Both the position numbers and the translations under genes were made by a program. From Bacteroides acidifaciens (GTDB lineage: Bacteria; Bacteroidota; Bacteroidia; Bacteroidales; Bacteroidaceae), in assembly GCF_024623065.1 (NCBI RefSeq), contig NZ_JANJZR010000017.1, positions 1 to 64,000 on the forward strand: a stretch of 64,000 nt of DNA. Reading direction: 5' to 3'. The notes under the pieces are model-generated. The model made no database searches. It was not told where the DNA came from and saw only the letters and a list, made by a program, of their open reading frames with translations. Shown here one piece after another: positions 8,263 to 16,394 of this stretch (the stretch's first letter is position 1; every line of letters starts with the position of its first letter).

Positions 8263-9123
8263 TCAAAATACGATATATTTCTCCGGATTCACCGGATGAC
8301 CTTTGTACCAAAGTTCGAAATGCAAGTGCGGACCTGTGCTGAGGGTTCCGCTGTTGCCTACCAGGGCGATGGCTTCGCCACCTTTCACACGGTCGCCTTC
8401 TTTCTTGAGCAGGGAGCCGCAGTGCTTGTAGATTGAAATCAAGTCCTGATTATGCTGAACCCCAATCAGATAACCGGTTTCGGCGGTATATGTGCTTAGG
8501 ATGACGGTTCCATCCATCGTAGCCAGCACACTTTCGTTGGGATTGGCAGCAATGTCGGTGCCGAAATGTTTCTTTTCTGCGTTGAAGTGTCCGGAAATCA
8601 TTCCGCGGGTGGGACGGTAAAGGGTGAGCCCCGTCACGTCCGGTTGGGAAGCGATGGATGTCAGGTTGTATTTCTCGCTTTCTTCGTACTGGCGGCGGAA
8701 TTCTTCTTCGCGTTTGGTGCGTTCCATCAAAGTATCCTCGCGGGCAGCAGTCAGCGAGTCGAGCGTCTGCACACTATCGACGGGAACTTTGCCACTGAAG
8801 ATGTCCTGAATGTTCATTATGTAGAGGTTCTGTCGGTTGAGAACCGCTTGCAGAGAATCTAAACGCAGGGCGTTGCCTACAATTTGGGAACGGACTTCAC
8901 TGTTCATGTAGCCCGGAAGGTAGTTGCGTAAAGGAGTGAAGGCGATGATGCAGGCAGCAATCAGGAAAAGCACCGCCAACACGCTGAGCAACACCGAAAG
9001 ACCATTGAGTTTGGATACACGAAGCCCCACAATCTCTTCAAGTGTATTCTCGTTGACAACCGTCAGTTTATACTTGAACTTGAAATTTTTCCAGAAAGCT
9101 TTACTTCGTCTTTTCTTCGGCAT
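8263..9123 (-). CDS. Membrane-anchored M23 (LytM) peptidoglycan endopeptidase
   Basis: 286 residues: cytoplasmic basic start, one transmembrane helix (~residues 43-68, LSVLLSVLAVLFLIAACII), a coiled-coil-like linker, then an M23 domain at the C-terminus. Zinc ligands are visible in KHFGTD (His, Asp) and PHLHFELW (HxH). It would cut cross-links in the cell wall or activate amidases from the periplasmic side. It is tightly coupled to dxr (2 bp) in an operon that also holds murA. MepM/NlpD-like; the exact bond cut cannot be read from sequence. Confidence 0.9.
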   Translation of the reverse strand: MPKKRRSKAFWKNFKFKYKLTVVNENTLEEIVGLRVSKLNGLSVLLSVLAVLFLIAACIIAFTPLRNYLPGYMNSEVRSQIVGNALRLDSLQAVLNRQNLYIMNIQDIFSGKVPVDSVQTLDSLTAAREDTLMERTKREEEFRRQYEESEKYNLTSIASQPDVTGLTLYRPTRGMISGHFNAEKKHFGTDIAANPNESVLATMDGTVILSTYTAETGYLIGVQHNQDLISIYKHCGSLLKKEGDRVKGGEAIALVGNSGTLSTGPHLHFELWYKGHPVNPEKYIVF

Positions 9124-9188
9124 CTCGGGTTATAAAAAATTAAACATTAAAATTAAAGACTTGTGCTGTTTCCAGACACAGATTACAT

Positions 9189-9239
9189 GGATTACACGGT
9201 TCTTATCAATCAAGATGCGCAAGGGAACCGTGTCCATCC
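9189..9239. repeat. Dispersed palindromic unit between rimM and the M23 gene
   Basis: CACGGTTC (9195-9202) pairs with GAACCGTG (9225-9232), with GGAT/ATCC extending the stem. Wording (GATTACATGGATTACACGGTT) resembles the hairpin at 5599-5657. It lies inside the operon, so it may be an mRNA processing or stability element rather than a terminator. Confidence 0.5.
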
Positions 9240-9249
9240 GTAGCTGATT

Positions 9250-9804
9250 TTATCCGGAAGTCGTGTCATCCGCTTCCAATTCGTCCAGGTCCAACAGCCC
9301 TTCGGGAAGTTCCACGGTGATGAGTTTCCGCTTCTGGTCTATTCCCTGGATAAACTCTTCTTGGGCGGGAACCAACAGCTCTTCGCCGTCTTCCTGTCCG
9401 ACTACGAAGAGGATGTTGACGGTGGTTGTATCTACGTCCACCACTTCGCCCAAGGAGCCGTGGTGAATGTCTTCCATGCGGAAACCGATAAAGAAATTCC
9501 AGGATAATTCGCCGTATCCGGCTTCTTCGGCGTGCGCCACGGGAAAATAGACCTCTATGTTGGTGAACATACGGGCACGCTCGGCGGTATCTATCCCTTC
9601 CAGTTTCACCAAGGCGGTGGAGTCGGAACGGAAACGGTATTCTTCGATGAAGAAAGGCACGAAGATGCCGTCGAGCAAGCAGACAAGATAATCACAATCC
9701 ACACGGTCGAAGATGTCGTCCGTAAAGGTGAACTGCAATTCGCCGTGGATGCCGTGCGGCTTGTTGAATAATCCTATTTTATATACTTCTTCTTTCTTTA
9801 TCAT
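9250..9804 (-). CDS. rimM: 16S rRNA processing/maturation factor RimM
   Basis: 184 residues. It binds ribosomal protein S19 and helps mature the 30S head. The N-terminal RimM barrel starts [19 protein letters not shown] (family signature GxxGxxG-like HGIHGEL). The C-terminal PRC-barrel-like domain carries [20 protein letters not shown]. The start ATG overlaps the murA stop by 4 bp (9801-9804), indicating translational coupling. A short acidic tail follows the conserved domain. Confidence 0.95.
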   Translation of the reverse strand: MIKKEEVYKIGLFNKPHGIHGELQFTFTDDIFDRVDCDYLVCLLDGIFVPFFIEEYRFRSDSTALVKLEGIDTAERARMFTNIEVYFPVAHAEEAGYGELSWNFFIGFRMEDIHHGSLGEVVDVDTTTVNILFVVGQEDGEELLVPAQEEFIQGIDQKRKLITVELPEGLLDLDELEADDTTSG

Positions 9805-11105
9805 ATGCGGGTGATTCGGGCTCCGATGGCGTTCAGACGTCCTTCGATGTCTTGATAACCACGGTCTATTTGTTCAATGTTACTAATGGTGCTAGTTCCT
9901 TCGGCGCTCATGGCGGCAATCAGAAGAGCGATACCGGCACGAATATCGGGAGACGTCAGACGTGCACCACGCAGCTTGAAGCCATGATTGTGACCGATGA
10001 CTACGGCACGGTGAGGGTCACAGAGAATGATTTGCGCGCCCATATCTATGAGTTTGTCGACGAAGAACAGGCGGCTTTCGAACATTTTCTGATGGATGAG
10101 CACGCTCCCTTTGGCTTGTGTGGCTACTACGAGCATCACACTCAGCAAGTCGGGGGTCAGCCCCGGCCAGGTGGCGTCCGCTATGGTCATAATGGAACCG
10201 TCGATAAAGGATTCTATCTCGTAGGTTTCCTGTGCAGGGACGTAGATATCGTCTCCCCTTTGTTCGATCTTGATACCCAGACGGCGGAAACTTTCGGGGA
10301 TGATGCCAAGGTTTTCATAAGAAACATTCTTAATGGTTATCTCGCTTCTTGTCATGGCTGCCATACCGATGAAACTGCCGACTTCAATCATGTCGGGCAA
10401 TACGGTGTGCTGCGTGCCGTGCAATGCTTCTACTCCTTCGATGGTGAGCAGGTTGGACGCAATGCCGCTGATTTTCGCTCCCATACGGTTGAGAAGGCGG
10501 CAGAGCTGCTGCACGTAAGGTTCGCAGGCAGCGTTGTAAATGGTTGTGGTGCCTTTGGCAAGCACGGCTGCCATCACGATATTGGCGGTTCCGGTGACGG
10601 ATGCTTCGTCCAGCAACATGTAGTTGCCTTGGAGCCCGCCAGCGGTAATTTCATAGATTCCCCGCTCTTCGTCGTAGCGGAAATCTGCGCCCAGAGCTTG
10701 GATGCCGACGAAATGGGTGTCCAGTCGGCGACGGCCTATCTTGTCTCCCCCCGGTTTGGAAATCAGCGCTTTGCCGAAACGTGCCACCATCGGCCCGATA
10801 AGCATCACGGAACCGCGCAGGCTGGAGCATTTCTTCAGGAATTCATCGCTTTCGAGATAAGCGAGGTCTACGTTTTCGGCTTTAAAGCTATAAGAGTCAA
10901 TGCCTTTCTTTGCAACGGTAACGCCCATCTCACGCAGAAGCTGGATGAGGTTGTTGACATCCAAAATGTCAGGTATATTGTTCACCGTCACCTCCTCAGC
11001 GGTCAGCAACGTGGCACAGATTATCTGCAAAACTTCGTTTTTGGCACCTTGCGGATGAATCTCCCCGCAGAGCCGATGTCCCCCTTCTATTACAAATGAA
11101 GCCAT
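9801..11105 (-). CDS. murA: UDP-N-acetylglucosamine 1-carboxyvinyltransferase (Asp-type)
   Basis: 434 residues. It transfers enolpyruvate from PEP to UDP-GlcNAc, the first committed step of peptidoglycan synthesis. Substrate-binding Lys22-Asn23 (GAKNE) is present. The catalytic loop reads [12 protein letters not shown], so residue 121 is Asp (codon at 10743-10745) where E. coli has Cys115. In other bacteria the Cys-to-Asp form stays active but cannot be alkylated by fosfomycin. The gene lies between DUF4290 and rimM in one operon. Confidence 0.97.
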   Translation of the reverse strand: MASFVIEGGHRLCGEIHPQGAKNEVLQIICATLLTAEEVTVNNIPDILDVNNLIQLLREMGVTVAKKGIDSYSFKAENVDLAYLESDEFLKKCSSLRGSVMLIGPMVARFGKALISKPGGDKIGRRRLDTHFVGIQALGADFRYDEERGIYEITAGGLQGNYMLLDEASVTGTANIVMAAVLAKGTTTIYNAACEPYVQQLCRLLNRMGAKISGIASNLLTIEGVEALHGTQHTVLPDMIEVGSFIGMAAMTRSEITIKNVSYENLGIIPESFRRLGIKIEQRGDDIYVPAQETYEIESFIDGSIMTIADATWPGLTPDLLSVMLVVATQAKGSVLIHQKMFESRLFFVDKLIDMGAQIILCDPHRAVVIGHNHGFKLRGARLTSPDIRAGIALLIAAMSAEGTSTISNIEQIDRGYQDIEGRLNAIGARITRI

Positions 11106-11144
11106 TGTTTAAGTATTAAGTTTCAAGTAGTAAGAACTGATTTT

Positions 11145-11756
11145 TCAATATCTTCTCTTATTGTTCTGACGATTGTTGATGTAGTTCGTCTTCGGACGAT
11201 AGTTCTGACTGAGACGCTCTGCCATCAGGCGGATTATGTCATCAGTCATCTGGAGCTTGCCGCCGGATAGCTCGTAGAGGTCTTGGGCAATCTTCTTATC
11301 GTCCACCGTATCTTTGTTCCAAGCCATATAGTCCTTCTTCATGTGGTTGCAGATGAGGGCTATGAGGTTTCTTCTTTCGTTTCCTTCGGGGAATTCGATG
11401 GCTTTCTTTATCAGGACTTCCAGCGTATGTCCATAGTGGCGGTAACGCATACGGGCAGTGCAGTAAGGAATAGGTTCCGGACGGGTCACCAGGTTATCTT
11501 TACGGATAATTTCGTAAGGATAGTCGATGTCCAGTTTGAAGCCGGACATGATGGCGAGGTGGTCCCAAAGCTTGTGCTTGAAGTCGGGCACGTCGCGCAG
11601 ATGGGGGAACATGTTTCCCATGATGTTGATGATGGTATTGGCACAACGCTGACGCTCTGCACGGTCTTCGATAGTCAACGCATAATCGACCATGTTCTGG
11701 ATACTGCGCCCGTATTCGGGAAGCGGCATTTTTTTCTGTTGAGTATTATATTGCAT
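11145..11756 (-). CDS. DUF4290 family protein
   Basis: 203 residues from MQYNTQQKK. The frame is open to 11801, but the added residues come from a locally repeated stretch (ATTATCC...CATCCATTG) and conserved sequence starts at MQYNT. The protein is soluble and helical, with no signal peptide; recognisable blocks are PEYGRSIQNMVDYALTIEDR, MGNMFPHLRDVPDFKHKLWD and AYIM-like helices near YMAWNKD. It is a Bacteroidota-restricted family next to murA in many genomes; molecular role unknown. The C-terminus is short and basic/Asn-rich. Confidence 0.85.
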   Translation of the reverse strand: MQYNTQQKKMPLPEYGRSIQNMVDYALTIEDRAERQRCANTIINIMGNMFPHLRDVPDFKHKLWDHLAIMSGFKLDIDYPYEIIRKDNLVTRPEPIPYCTARMRYRHYGHTLEVLIKKAIEFPEGNERRNLIALICNHMKKDYMAWNKDTVDDKKIAQDLYELSGGKLQMTDDIIRLMAERLSQNYRPKTNYINNRQNNKRRY

Positions 11757-11816
11757 ATCTTTTATGGATAATTCTACAATGGATGACGGATAATTCTTCA
11801 TATATATGGACGAGGC

Positions 11817-12506
11817 TTATAAAAGTTTCTTCGGCATGGAAGCAACGAATTCTTTCAGGTAGAAAGGTTCGAAATAAGCTACGTCTTTATAGTCTTCGTT
11901 GGCTATTGCCTTTTCTGCGAGCGGGAACATCATTTTCGCCAGCGGGTGGATGTCGTCGATGAAATGTGCGTTGGGATGCGTTATCTTTTCGCGGCATTTG
12001 GCAGCTCCGTTGCCGTAGAAGTAGACTGGTTGGCGGTCGAGATATTCCAGGTAGGAAGTTTCGTCCACAATATCGGCGGCAATGGCACGCTCCACGTTCA
12101 GTCCGCGGTCGTAGACGGCTGCGTAGACTTCCATGCGGCGGGCGTCAATCATCGGGCAGAGCAACGCGTCTTCGGGCAGGTCGTGATACAACAGCACGGG
12201 AACGCTCAATACTTCGAGCGTCGGTATTCCTATCAAAGGAACATTACGTCCGTAACAAACTCCTTTCGCCATCGAAACTCCTATCCGAAGCCCTGTGTAG
12301 GAACCTGGGCCGCAACTCACGGCAACCGCGTCCAACGGAATAGCATGACTGTCAATGAACGACAACGCTTCATCTACAAATACTCCTAAAGACACGGCGT
12401 GTGAAGGGCCTTGCAAGTCTTCTTTCACAAAAATCGTCTGTCCGTCTTGACTCACCGCTACCGAACAAACAGAGGTAGAGGTTTCAATATTCAGTGTACA
12501 CGACAT
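11817..12506 (-). CDS. tsaB: tRNA threonylcarbamoyladenosine biosynthesis protein TsaB
   Basis: 229 residues from MSCTLNIETSTSVCSVAV; the longer frame upstream runs into the divergent promoter region, so that start is rejected. TsaB is the non-catalytic partner of TsaD in making t6A37 on ANN-decoding tRNAs. The ASKHA-fold signatures are IETSTSVCSVAV and VSCGPGSYTGLRIGVSMAKG. It is the first gene of the minus-strand operon through rseP, divergent from yicC. Confidence 0.95.
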   Translation of the reverse strand: MSCTLNIETSTSVCSVAVSQDGQTIFVKEDLQGPSHAVSLGVFVDEALSFIDSHAIPLDAVAVSCGPGSYTGLRIGVSMAKGVCYGRNVPLIGIPTLEVLSVPVLLYHDLPEDALLCPMIDARRMEVYAAVYDRGLNVERAIAADIVDETSYLEYLDRQPVYFYGNGAAKCREKITHPNAHFIDDIHPLAKMMFPLAEKAIANEDYKDVAYFEPFYLKEFVASMPKKLL

Positions 12507-12530
12507 AAAAATCATCTTATTAAATTGTCG

Positions 12531-12538
12531 CAAATTTA
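12531..12538 (-). promoter_or_regulatory. -7 box of the tsaB-rseP operon
   Basis: On the minus strand this reads TAAATTTG, a match to TAnnTTTG, 25 bp upstream of the tsaB ATG. The -33 element is not clear. Confidence 0.5.
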
Positions 12539-12570
12539 CATGATTATTTCTAATTCTTAAAATATTCGTG

Positions 12571-12578
12571 TACTTTTG
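12571..12578 (+). promoter_or_regulatory. -7 box of yicC
   Basis: TACTTTTG matches TAnnTTTG and lies 17 bp before the yicC ATG. A TTTC (12547-12550) 20 bp upstream could serve as -33. It is divergent from, and close to, the tsaB promoter. Confidence 0.5.
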
Positions 12579-12595
12579 CACAAAACTTTAAGGAT

Positions 12596-13477
12596 ATGAT
12601 ACAGTCTATGACAGGATACGGCAAAGCTACGGCCGAACTTCCTGATAAAAAAATAAATGTAGAAATCAAGTCGCTCAACAGCAAAGCGATGGACTTGTCC
12701 ACCCGTATTGCTCCGGCTTACCGTGAAAAAGAGATTGAAATCCGCAACGAGATTTCTAAAGTGCTGGAACGTGGGAAGGTGGATTTCAGCCTGTGGATTG
12801 AGAAGAAAGAGGGTGCGGACGCTATCCCTGTCAATAAGGCTATTCTTGAAAATTACTACCTTCAATTGGATTCAATCTGCAACGAACTGGGTATTCCCCG
12901 TCCGGAACCGGGAGACTGGCTTCAGGTATTACTCCGCATGCCGGACGTGATGTCGAAAACGGAAATCCAGGAACTTTCGGAAGAGGAATGGAATATGGTT
13001 CATGCCACTGTGCTCGAAGCGGTAGGTCATCTGGTGGATTTCCGTAAACAGGAAGGCGCCGCACTGGAAAAGAAATTCCGCGAGAAGATTGAGAATATAC
13101 ACAGCTTGCTCGAAAAAATCACTCCGTATGAAAAGGAACGTGTGGAAAAGGTGAAAGAGCGTATTACGGATGCTCTCGAAAAGACTTTGAACGTGGACTA
13201 TGACAAGAACCGCCTGGAACAGGAATTGATTTATTACATCGAGAAACTGGACGTGAACGAGGAGAAGCAACGTTTGGGCAATCATCTGAAATATTTTATC
13301 AACACGATGGAAAGCGGCAACGGACAGGGAAAGAAACTCGGATTTATCGCTCAGGAAATGGGACGTGAAATCAATACGTTGGGCAGCAAGTCCAATCACG
13401 CAGAGATGCAGAAAATCGTCGTTCAGATGAAGGATGAGTTGGAACAGATTAAGGAACAGGTGTTGAACGTTATGTAA
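12596..13477 (+). CDS. yicC: YicC/YloC-family endoribonuclease-like protein
   Basis: 293 residues. The start MIQSMTGYGKATAE is the family signature; the C-terminal DUF1732 part contains NRLEQELIYYIEKLDVNEEKQRL and the ending GSKSNHAEMQKIVVQMKDEL. Family members are implicated in RNA decay. It precedes gmk, a conserved neighbour pair in many bacteria. Length is normal. The stop codon sits at the start of an 18-bp tandem repeat. Confidence 0.93.
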   Translation: MIQSMTGYGKATAELPDKKINVEIKSLNSKAMDLSTRIAPAYREKEIEIRNEISKVLERGKVDFSLWIEKKEGADAIPVNKAILENYYLQLDSICNELGIPRPEPGDWLQVLLRMPDVMSKTEIQELSEEEWNMVHATVLEAVGHLVDFRKQEGAALEKKFREKIENIHSLLEKITPYEKERVEKVKERITDALEKTLNVDYDKNRLEQELIYYIEKLDVNEEKQRLGNHLKYFINTMESGNGQGKKLGFIAQEMGREINTLGSKSNHAEMQKIVVQMKDELEQIKEQVLNVM

Positions 13478-13527
13478 TTCAAATTCCGAACGTAATTCAA
13501 ATTTTGAACGTAATTTAAATCATTTCA
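13474..13527. repeat. Three 18-bp tandem repeats between yicC and gmk
   Basis: GTAATTCAAATTCCGAAC, GTAATTCAAATTTTGAAC and GTAATTTAAATCATTTCA follow without gaps at 13474, 13492 and 13510. The first copy contains the yicC stop codon. The array fills the whole yicC-gmk spacer. Confidence 0.75.
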
Positions 13528-13530
13528 CCA

Positions 13531-14100
13531 ATGACAGGCAAATTAATTATTTTCTCTGCTCCGTCAGGGTCGGGCAAGTCTACTATTATCAATTATCTGC
13601 TGACGCGGAATTTGAATCTTGCATTTTCTATTTCTGCCACCAGTCGCCCGCCACGGGGCACAGAACAACATGGAGTGGAATATTTCTTCCTCACGCCTGA
13701 AGAGTTTCGGTGCCGCATAGAGAATAATGAGTTTCTCGAGTATGAGGAAGTATATAAAGACCGCTATTACGGCACGCTGAAAGCGCAAGTGGAGAAGCAA
13801 CTGGAAGCAGGGCAGAATGTGGTATTCGACGTTGACGTGGTAGGCGGATGCAACATCAAGAAGTTTTATGGCGACCGGGCTTTGTCAGTGTTCATACAAC
13901 CGCCTTCGGTAGAAGAATTGCGTTGCCGGCTGGAAGGTCGCGGAACGGATGCGCCCGAAGTGATTGAAAGCCGCATTGCGAAGGCGGAATATGAATTGGG
14001 ATTTGCCCCGCAATTCGACTGTGTGATTGTCAATGACGATTTGGAAACTGCGAAGGCAGAAGCGTTGAAAGTAATCAAAGAGTTTTTAGCCGAAGAATAA
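13531..14100 (+). CDS. gmk: Guanylate kinase
   Basis: 189 residues. It phosphorylates GMP to GDP. The P-loop is SAPSGSGKST (residues 9-18). The GMP-binding block is SRPPRGTEQHGVEYFF, with EYEEVYKDRYYGTL following, and the lid is near GRGTDAPEVIESRI. Complete and of normal length. It probably shares a transcript with yicC. Confidence 0.97.
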   Translation: MTGKLIIFSAPSGSGKSTIINYLLTRNLNLAFSISATSRPPRGTEQHGVEYFFLTPEEFRCRIENNEFLEYEEVYKDRYYGTLKAQVEKQLEAGQNVVFDVDVVGGCNIKKFYGDRALSVFIQPPSVEELRCRLEGRGTDAPEVIESRIAKAEYELGFAPQFDCVIVNDDLETAKAEALKVIKEFLAEE

Positions 14101-14142
14101 GACTTGAGAATGTGCAAGAAGAATTGTAATACCCGGTAATGG

Positions 14143-14292
14143 ATGTATCTGTGTGCCGTCATCGGTGTGACGAATCTTCTTGCTTTTATTGTATGCCTTT
14201 ATTTTCAACAATGGGTAATAAGCGGCATTACGCTACTTCTCACAATCAGACAAGCTATTGTTTTGACCGAAGTGGAGAAAGAAAATGAATAA
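14143..14292 (+). CDS. Possible small two-helix membrane protein between gmk and nadD
   Basis: 49 codons starting MYLCAVIGVTNLLAFIVCLY and ending VEKENE. The frame has two hydrophobic stretches (~residues 4-20 and 24-36) separated by QQW and a charged tail. An in-frame stop lies 2 codons upstream of the ATG. It fills the otherwise empty gmk-nadD gap. No clear Shine-Dalgarno is seen, which is common in Bacteroides. Without a homologue it could be chance. Confidence 0.35.
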   Translation: MYLCAVIGVTNLLAFIVCLYFQQWVISGITLLLTIRQAIVLTEVEKENE

Positions 14293-14340
14293 AGAAAGAA
14301 TTGTGGAAAATGAAGAAAGAAAGAATTGCGGAAAATGGAG
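14291..14340. repeat. 25-bp tandem duplication over the nadD start
   Basis: Bases 14291-14315 and 14316-14340 differ at only two positions; both begin AAAGAAAGAATTG. The second copy carries the nadD ATG (14335); the first carries an out-of-frame ATG (14310). Confidence 0.75.
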
Positions 14341-14922
14341 AAAATTAAAACAAGCAAAACCGGAATCTTCAGCGGATCATTCAATCCGATTCATATCGGG
14401 CATCTCGCTTTAGCCAATTACCTTTGTGAGTATGAAGGGTTGGATGAGATTTGGTTTATGGTCAGCCCACAGAATCCATTAAAAACGAAGACCGAATTAT
14501 GGAGTGACGAGCTTCGTCTTCAATTAGTGGAGTTATCCATCAGTGATTATCCCCGTTTTCGAGCTTCGGACTTTGAATTTCATTTGCCCCGTCCTTCGTA
14601 TAGCGTATATACACTGGAGAAACTTCATGAAGCGTATCCCGACCGGGAATTCCATTTTATTATCGGTTCCGATAACTGGGCGCGTTTCGACCGTTGGTAT
14701 CAGTCGGAGCGTATCATCAAGGAGAATCAAATCATCATTTATCCCCGTCCGGGCTTTCCCGTGAAAGAAGAGGAATTGCCGGAAACCGTGTGTCTTGTTC
14801 ATTCCCCTGTGTTCGAAATCAGTTCTACGTTTATTCGTGAGGCCTTGGATGCTGGAAAGGATATTCGATATTTTCTGCATCCGAAGGTTTGGGAAGTAAT
14901 CAAAAACTTAAGAAACACTTAA
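14335..14922 (+). CDS. nadD: Nicotinate-nucleotide adenylyltransferase
   Basis: 195 residues from [10 protein letters not shown]; a TTG three codons upstream is a less likely start. The enzyme adenylates nicotinate mononucleotide in NAD synthesis. Nucleotidyltransferase motifs are [15 protein letters not shown] (HxGH-type, residues 10-24) and [10 protein letters not shown] near the end. Its 3' end overlaps the convergent ATPase gene by 4 bp. Its start lies in the second copy of a 25-bp duplication. Confidence 0.95.
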   Translation: MEKIKTSKTGIFSGSFNPIHIGHLALANYLCEYEGLDEIWFMVSPQNPLKTKTELWSDELRLQLVELSISDYPRFRASDFEFHLPRPSYSVYTLEKLHEAYPDREFHFIIGSDNWARFDRWYQSERIIKENQIIIYPRPGFPVKEEELPETVCLVHSPVFEISSTFIREALDAGKDIRYFLHPKVWEVIKNLRNT

Positions 14923-16208
14923 AGTACATATCCGACGGAATACAACGGGTAATTTGTCATCCAATCCTGCTCCCGATAATCGGACATAGAAAATCGAACA
15001 CCATGTAGTGCTGTATTCTTTTCAATAAAGGAACGCAGGCTTTTTGACTGCAAATTCTCCTCAGCTTTTACTTCGACCGGAATAATCCGAATATCCTTTT
15101 GCAGAAGAAAATCCAATTCTCCCCTGGAGGTATCCGAAGACCAATAATATATATTCAATCCTTTTATAGACTTCAATTGCTGCAATACATATTGCTCGGT
15201 TATTGCTCCTTTATAATCAGTAAATAAGACATTACTCTCCAGTAAAGCCTGTGGCGGCAGTCCACTCATTGCCCCCATCAGTCCGGTATCCAGCAGAAAC
15301 AATTTAAAAGCCGAAAAGTCTTCATAGGCGGACAAAGGAATCCCGCCTTTCTTTACCCGGTTTACCTTATAAATAAGTCCTGCATCCATCAACCACTCTA
15401 TAGCCAGTTCAAAATCTTTAGCTCTTGCCCCTTCTTTCACCATTCCATAGATAAACTTACGATTCTCTTTCGCCAACTGCGCCGGCACCGAACGCCACAC
15501 CATACGAATACGGGGTACTTCGGCAATTGGCGCATGCTTGGAGAAGTCACGGTCATAAGAATCCAAAATATTTTGTTGCAACCGGCGTACTTCCGCATAG
15601 TCTTTATGCTCTATAAAAGCATTCACTACCTCGGGCATTCCACCTATAAAATAATATTGCTTCAGAAAATCAATGAACTTCGAGCGAAAAGCAGATATCA
15701 ACTTCCAGTCTTGTTTTACAAGCAAGCGGGCAAAAGACTCCTGTCCCGCAGCTTCCAGAAACTCGGAAAAAGAAAGCGGATACAAATCTATAAAATCAAC
15801 CTTTCCCACCGGAAATGAGTCATTCTTGTGCATAGCAATACCCAGCAAAGAACCTGCCGCAACCACATGATATTGTGGCGCCTTCTCCTGAAAATATTTC
15901 AAAGCTGTCAGTCCGCGCGATGCCTCTTGAAGTTCATCAAAGATAATTAATGTATCAGTATCCACTACTACTCCGGTGACCAACTGTATGGCCATCAGAA
16001 CACGTTCTATATCAAAATCCTTCTGAAAAACGTCCTTCATCACTTCGTTATCTTCGAAGTTGATATAAGCAAACTGTTTATACGAAGTTGCAGCAAATTC
16101 TTTCATCAGCCATGTTTTCCCCACCTGACGTGCACCACGAATTATCAAAGGTTTCCTCGAAGCCTTTGATTTCCAATCATACAACTGCTGCATTGCGTCT
16201 CTTCTCAT
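14919..16208 (-). CDS. AAA (AAA_14/DUF4143) ATP-binding protein
   Basis: 429 residues. The N-terminal P-loop is [16 protein letters not shown] (~residues 22-37), with Walker [11 protein letters not shown] near residue 110. The C-terminal DUF4143 part ends with a restriction-like stretch ([16 protein letters not shown]...[16 protein letters not shown]), whose D...E-x-K resembles a PD-(D/E)XK core. These ATPases are numerous and variable in Bacteroides. Their substrate is unknown; suggestions include toxin-like or DNA-related roles. It is a lone accessory gene, convergent with nadD. Confidence 0.85.
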   Translation of the reverse strand: MRRDAMQQLYDWKSKASRKPLIIRGARQVGKTWLMKEFAATSYKQFAYINFEDNEVMKDVFQKDFDIERVLMAIQLVTGVVVDTDTLIIFDELQEASRGLTALKYFQEKAPQYHVVAAGSLLGIAMHKNDSFPVGKVDFIDLYPLSFSEFLEAAGQESFARLLVKQDWKLISAFRSKFIDFLKQYYFIGGMPEVVNAFIEHKDYAEVRRLQQNILDSYDRDFSKHAPIAEVPRIRMVWRSVPAQLAKENRKFIYGMVKEGARAKDFELAIEWLMDAGLIYKVNRVKKGGIPLSAYEDFSAFKLFLLDTGLMGAMSGLPPQALLESNVLFTDYKGAITEQYVLQQLKSIKGLNIYYWSSDTSRGELDFLLQKDIRIIPVEVKAEENLQSKSLRSFIEKNTALHGVRFSMSDYREQDWMTNYPLYSVGYVL

Positions 16209-16271
16209 TCTTCTTTTCTTTTATTATCAACTACTTATGAGATACAAATATAAACAGCAAAGAGGAGACTT

Positions 16272-16392
16272 ACAAAAAGTCGTACCAAAAAGTGCAGGAT
16301 TTAACACAAAGTGGTACAGAAAAGTGTAGCAAACATGCAAAAAGTCGCGCAAAAAAGTGTGATATTCTACAGAAAGTGGTGCAAGAAAGTGT
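16272..16392. repeat. Four degenerate ~32-bp repeats (AAAGT phrases)
   Basis: ACAAAAAGTCGTACCAAAAA-like units recur with their first AGT at 16278, 16310, 16343 and 16375 (spacing 32, 33, 32). Each unit holds two AAAGT words ~15-17 bp apart. The array fills the upstream region of the ATPase gene and ends at the stop of the phosphoesterase gene. Confidence 0.65.
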
Positions 16393-16394
16393 AC

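Noticed and set aside
9852-11099. 415-codon plus-strand frame over murA
   Set aside because: Antisense shadow of murA, whose motifs are complete.
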